Assembly (NCBI RefSeq): GCF_040739495.1
Contig: NZ_CP145263.1
Location: forward strand, 1,240,001 to 1,304,000
Direction of reading: 5' to 3'
DNA: 64,000 nt
Source: Staphylococcus capitis subsp. capitis
GTDB lineage: Bacteria; Bacillota; Bacilli; Staphylococcales; Staphylococcaceae
In this document: positions 60,440 to 64,000 of the stretch, in pieces
How positions within the stretch are numbered: the stretch's first letter is position 1
Layout: every line of letters starts with the position of its first letter
Made by a program: the position numbers and the translations under genes
Notes under the pieces: model-generated
Seen by the model: the letters and a program-made list of their open reading frames with translations, nothing else
Database searches by the model: none
What the model was told of the DNA's origin: nothing

Positions 60440-61606
60440 ATGAGATACCTCACTTCAGGTGAATCACATGGTCCACAACTTACAGTCATCATTGAAGGTG
60501 TACCAGCTAATTTAGAAATTAAAGCTGAAGATATTAATAAGGAAATGTTTAAACGTCAAGGCGGATATGGACGAGGACGTCGTATGCAAATCGAGAAGGA
60601 TGCAATTGAAATTGTTTCTGGAGTAAGAAATGGTTATACGCTTGGGAGTCCAATTACTTTAGTCGTGACTAACGATGACTTTACACATTGGAGAAAAATT
60701 ATGGGCGTAGCACCAATAAGCGATGAAGAAAGAGAAAACATGAAGCGTACCATTACAAAACCTAGACCTGGACATGCTGATTTGGTTGGAGGAATGAAAT
60801 ATAATCATCGTGATTTAAGAAATGTATTAGAGCGTTCATCTGCTAGAGAAACCGCAGCACGCGTCGCTTTAGGGGCTGTCTCTAAAATACTCTTAGAACA
60901 ACTAGATATTTATATGTACAGTCGTGTGGTTGAAATAGGTGGCGTTAAAGATGAAGGCCTTTATGATACTGAAACTTTCAAAGCCAATATTGACAAAAAC
61001 GATGTACGTGTAATTAATGAAGACATCGCACAACAAATGCGTGATAAAATTGATGAAGCAAAAAAAGAAGGCGACTCAATTGGTGGTGTAGTTCAAGTTA
61101 TGGCAGAGAATATGCCTGTTGGCGTAGGGAGTTATGTTCACTATGATCGTAAATTAGATGGTCGCATCGCACAAGGCGTTGTAAGTATTAATGCTTTTAA
61201 AGGTGTTAGTTTTGGCGAAGGATTTAAAGCCGCTGAAAAACCAGGTAGTGAGATTCAAGATGAAATTCATTACGATAGCGATAGTGGTTATTTTAGAGCT
61301 ACGAATCACCTTGGAGGATTTGAGGGTGGTATGAGTAATGGGATGCCAATCATTGTAAATGGAGTAATGAAACCTATTCCAACACTCTATAAACCTTTAA
61401 ACTCAGTAGATATCAATACTAAAGAGGACTTCAAAGCGACGATTGAACGTTCTGATAGTTGTGCGGTTCCTGCTGCAAGTGTGGTATGTGAACATGTTAT
61501 AGCTTTTGAATTGGCAAAAGCATTACTGGAAGAATTCCAATCTAATCACATCGATCAATTAAAATCACAAATCGAAGAACGTCGTCAGTTAAACATTGAA
61601 TTTTAA
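60440..61606 (+). CDS. aroC: Chorismate synthase
   Basis: FMN-dependent formation of chorismate from EPSP. 388 residues; [41 protein letters not shown], and GGISNG-like GGMSNG. AAAGGAG before ATG 60440; upstream in-frame ATG 60329 is not supported. First of aroC-aroB-aroA. Confidence 0.96.
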   Translation: MRYLTSGESHGPQLTVIIEGVPANLEIKAEDINKEMFKRQGGYGRGRRMQIEKDAIEIVSGVRNGYTLGSPITLVVTNDDFTHWRKIMGVAPISDEERENMKRTITKPRPGHADLVGGMKYNHRDLRNVLERSSARETAARVALGAVSKILLEQLDIYMYSRVVEIGGVKDEGLYDTETFKANIDKNDVRVINEDIAQQMRDKIDEAKKEGDSIGGVVQVMAENMPVGVGSYVHYDRKLDGRIAQGVVSINAFKGVSFGEGFKAAEKPGSEIQDEIHYDSDSGYFRATNHLGGFEGGMSNGMPIIVNGVMKPIPTLYKPLNSVDINTKEDFKATIERSDSCAVPAASVVCEHVIAFELAKALLEEFQSNHIDQLKSQIEERRQLNIEF

Positions 61607-61632
61607 ATACCCCATCCTTAAGAGGTGATAAC

Positions 61633-62697
61633 ATGAAACTTGAAACAACTTATGAAAATAACAACTATCCAATTATTGTCGAGCACGATGCAATTGAATA
61701 TTTGGATTCTTTTACCAAAGATTATGACAAAGTATTCTTCATTATTGACGCTAATGTGTATCACCAATTTTCAGAGAAAATAGATACCTTAACTAAAAAG
61801 CATCATGCGCAAAAAATTATCATTCCAGCTGGCGAACAAACTAAAACATTCGCCCAATACAATCAAACAATGGAGTCATTATTAAGTCATCAATTAACAC
61901 GACAAACATGTATTATCGCTTTAGGTGGAGGGGCAACGGGTGATTTCGCCGGCTTCATTGCTGCAACTCTATTAAGAGGTGTAGGATTTATCCAAGTTCC
62001 TACTACGATTCTCGCGCATGATTCAAGTGTTGGCGGAAAAGTAGGTATTAATTCAAAGCATGGTAAAAATCTTATCGGTGCCTTTTATCGACCTAAAGCT
62101 GTCATCTATGATTTAAATTTCTTAGAAACGCTTCCTTATAATGAAGTTTTGAGTGGTTATGCTGAGGTCTATAAACATGCATTATTGAATGGTAAGGAAG
62201 CTACGCAAAATATAGAGGCACATTTTAGTTCTGATAAACAGTTAAAATCTTTAGATCAACTAGACTACTACTTATTTAAAGGCATAGAAACAAAATTGCA
62301 CATCGTTGTTGAAGACGAAAAAGAAAAAGGTATGAGAAAATTTCTTAACTTAGGTCACACTTTTGGTCATGCTGTGGAATATGAACATAAAATACCACAT
62401 GGTCATGCAGTAATGATAGGCATACTCTATCAATTTATTGTAGCTAATCAAATGTTGCATACCGAATATGATATTCAACATTTCATTAATTATCTCCAAT
62501 GTTTAAATTATCCTTTAGAGATTATCCCTAAGCTTAATTTTGAAGACACATATCAATTTATGTTACTTGATAAGAAAAATAACAGTGAAGGTATTCAAAT
62601 GGTCTTACTTCAAGATTGGGGTAGTCCTATTGTACTTCATGTTGATAAAACGAGACATCTTAAAGCATTTAATCAATTACAGTCATATTTTAGGTAG
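61633..62697 (+). CDS. aroB: 3-dehydroquinate synthase
   Basis: Second step of the shikimate pathway, NAD- and metal-dependent. 354 residues; [29 protein letters not shown], and metal histidines in [13 protein letters not shown] 61633 after AGAGGTG. Confidence 0.95.
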   Translation: MKLETTYENNNYPIIVEHDAIEYLDSFTKDYDKVFFIIDANVYHQFSEKIDTLTKKHHAQKIIIPAGEQTKTFAQYNQTMESLLSHQLTRQTCIIALGGGATGDFAGFIAATLLRGVGFIQVPTTILAHDSSVGGKVGINSKHGKNLIGAFYRPKAVIYDLNFLETLPYNEVLSGYAEVYKHALLNGKEATQNIEAHFSSDKQLKSLDQLDYYLFKGIETKLHIVVEDEKEKGMRKFLNLGHTFGHAVEYEHKIPHGHAVMIGILYQFIVANQMLHTEYDIQHFINYLQCLNYPLEIIPKLNFEDTYQFMLLDKKNNSEGIQMVLLQDWGSPIVLHVDKTRHLKAFNQLQSYFR

Positions 62698-62706
62698 GTG
62701 ATAAAC

Positions 62707-64000
62707 ATGACTAATAGTGAAGTTATCGACATCAATGGCCCTTTAAAGGGTGAAATAGAAGTTCCGGGAGACAAGTCCATGACACACCGAGCAATCATGC
62801 TTGCATCTCTAGCGACAGGTCAAACTACAATTTATAAGCCTTTACTTGGAGAAGATTGTCGCCGTACTATGGAAATATTTGAGTTATTAGGTGTTAAAAT
62901 AACTGAACATGAAGAGACAATCATTATTGACTCACCTGGTTATCAACAATTTAAGACACCACACCAAGTGTTGTATACGGGGAATTCTGGAACAACAACA
63001 CGTTTATTGGCGGGACTACTTAGTGGTTTAGGAATTGAAAGCATACTATCTGGTGATGTTTCTATTGGTAAAAGACCTATGGATCGTGTCCTAAAACCAT
63101 TGTTACAAATGAATGCTCATATTTCAGGTATTGAAGGAAATTATACCCCTTTAATTATTAAGCCATCTATTATTAAAGGTATAGAATATCAAATGGAGGT
63201 TGCTAGTGCTCAAGTAAAAAGTGCAATTTTATTTGCGAGTATCTTTTCAGAGGAGGCAACAACCGTCACTGAAATTGATGTGAGTAGAAATCATACAGAG
63301 ACAATGTTTGAACATTTTAATATTCCAATTGAGATTGAGGGTAAGACGATTCGAACTTCACCTCATGCAATTCAACACATCAAAGCACAGGATTTCCATG
63401 TGCCTGGAGATATTTCGTCAGCAGCGTTCTTTATTGTAGCCGCGCTAATTACACCTGGAAGCGATATTACAATTCATAATGTTGGCATTAACCCGACACG
63501 TTCAGGTATCATAGACATCGTTGAACTTATGGGGGGTAATATTGAATTAAACAATGTGACTCACGACGCTGAACCTACAGCTTCTATTCGAGTTAAATAC
63601 ACCCCAACTTTAAAGCCAATTACTATTGAAGGTGATATAGTACCTAAAGCGATTGACGAACTTCCTGTAGTCGCATTATTATGTACTCAAGCTTCAGGTA
63701 CTTGTATTATCAAAGATGCAGAAGAATTAAAGGTAAAAGAAACGAATCGAATAGATACAACTGCTGATATGCTCAATATGCTAGGTTTCAGCCTACAACC
63801 AACAAACGATGGATTGATTATACATCCTTCTGAATTTAAAGCGAGTGCAACAGTAGATAGTCAAACGGATCATCGTATAGGTATGATGTTAGCTGTAGCT
63901 TCGTTACTAAGTTCTGAACCTTTAACAATAGAGCAATTTGACGCAGTTAATGTATCTTTCCCAGGTTTCTTACCAAAATTAAAGCTTTTAGAAAATGAGG
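62707..64000 (+). CDS. aroA: EPSP synthase, C-terminal end cut by window
   Basis: Joins shikimate 3-phosphate and PEP to EPSP. 431 residues are visible, nearly the whole protein (S. aureus: about 432). [15 protein letters not shown] and [15 protein letters not shown] fit the class II form, known for poor inhibition by glyphosate; LKVKETNRI near 345 is conserved. GTAGGTG before ATG 62707, nine bases after aroB. No stop before the window end. Confidence 0.95.
   Translation, partial: MTNSEVIDINGPLKGEIEVPGDKSMTHRAIMLASLATGQTTIYKPLLGEDCRRTMEIFELLGVKITEHEETIIIDSPGYQQFKTPHQVLYTGNSGTTTRLLAGLLSGLGIESILSGDVSIGKRPMDRVLKPLLQMNAHISGIEGNYTPLIIKPSIIKGIEYQMEVASAQVKSAILFASIFSEEATTVTEIDVSRNHTETMFEHFNIPIEIEGKTIRTSPHAIQHIKAQDFHVPGDISSAAFFIVAALITPGSDITIHNVGINPTRSGIIDIVELMGGNIELNNVTHDAEPTASIRVKYTPTLKPITIEGDIVPKAIDELPVVALLCTQASGTCIIKDAEELKVKETNRIDTTADMLNMLGFSLQPTNDGLIIHPSEFKASATVDSQTDHRIGMMLAVASLLSSEPLTIEQFDAVNVSFPGFLPKLKLLENE

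Overview
The window is an AT-rich stretch of ordinary Staphylococcus chromosome. Most proteins read as close relatives of S. aureus core proteins, in the familiar staphylococcal order: comG tail - aroK - gcvT/PA/PB - lipM - efp - accBC - nusB - xseAB - ispA - argR - recN - bkd - brxB - gnd - malA - zwf - rnz - proC - fur - xerD - scpAB - rluB - srrAB - ribU - fer - recQ - ebpS - ypdA - ansA - cmk - rpsA - der - gpsA - hup - hepS/menG/hepT - ndk - aroCBA. EbpS and several linker regions differ clearly from S. aureus, so a coagulase-negative species is more likely; I do not name one. I see no rRNA, tRNA, prophage, insertion sequence, CRISPR array or defence island.

Layout. 1-670: end of the late competence (pseudopilus) operon, with a stop codon in a T-run that seems to shorten comGF. 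675-7805: shikimate kinase, a glycine riboswitch driving the glycine cleavage operon, a rhodanese, the octanoyltransferase LipM and two small envelope proteins. 7909-17784: EF-P, biotin-dependent acetyl-CoA carboxylase subunits with an Asp23-family protein, NusB, exonuclease VII, farnesyl-PP synthase, ArgR and RecN. 18063-24396: branched-chain 2-oxoacid dehydrogenase operon, bacilliredoxin and an aromatic-acid-exporter-like membrane protein. 24454-24549 (minus strand) encodes a 31-residue Prli42-like microprotein. 24713-34110: peptidase, both pentose-phosphate dehydrogenases, maltase, an AraC-type regulator, RNase Z and ProC. 34277-41252: oxidoreductases, NudF, Fur, XerD, ScpA/ScpB and RluB. 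41388-50624: SrrAB, FMN-riboswitch-controlled RibU, ferredoxin, RecQ, EbpS and YpdA. 50681-64000: asparaginase, Cmk, S1-like protein, Der, GpsA, HU, heptaprenyl-PP synthase/MenG, Ndk and AroC-B-A, with aroA cut by the window end.

How the parts connect. Lipoate metabolism links LipM to the glycine cleavage system and to the lipoyl E2 BkdB. Gnd and Zwf make NADPH, which the bacillithiol disulfide reductase YpdA and the partner bacilliredoxin system can use. AroK/B/C/A make chorismate; HepS/HepT make the prenyl tail and MenG finishes menaquinone, whose redox state is thought to be sensed by SrrB. BkdA/B supplies branched acyl-CoA primers while AccBC supplies malonyl-CoA for fatty acids.

I did not find a convincing new multi-gene system. 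The items most worth checking are small: the broken comGF, the Prli42-like microprotein in a genus thought to lack the RsbRST stressosome, a RecQ lacking a zinc-ligand cysteine, an EbpS without the S. aureus elastin-binding hexamer, duplicated terminator arms after srrB, and several structured leaders and operator-like palindromes.
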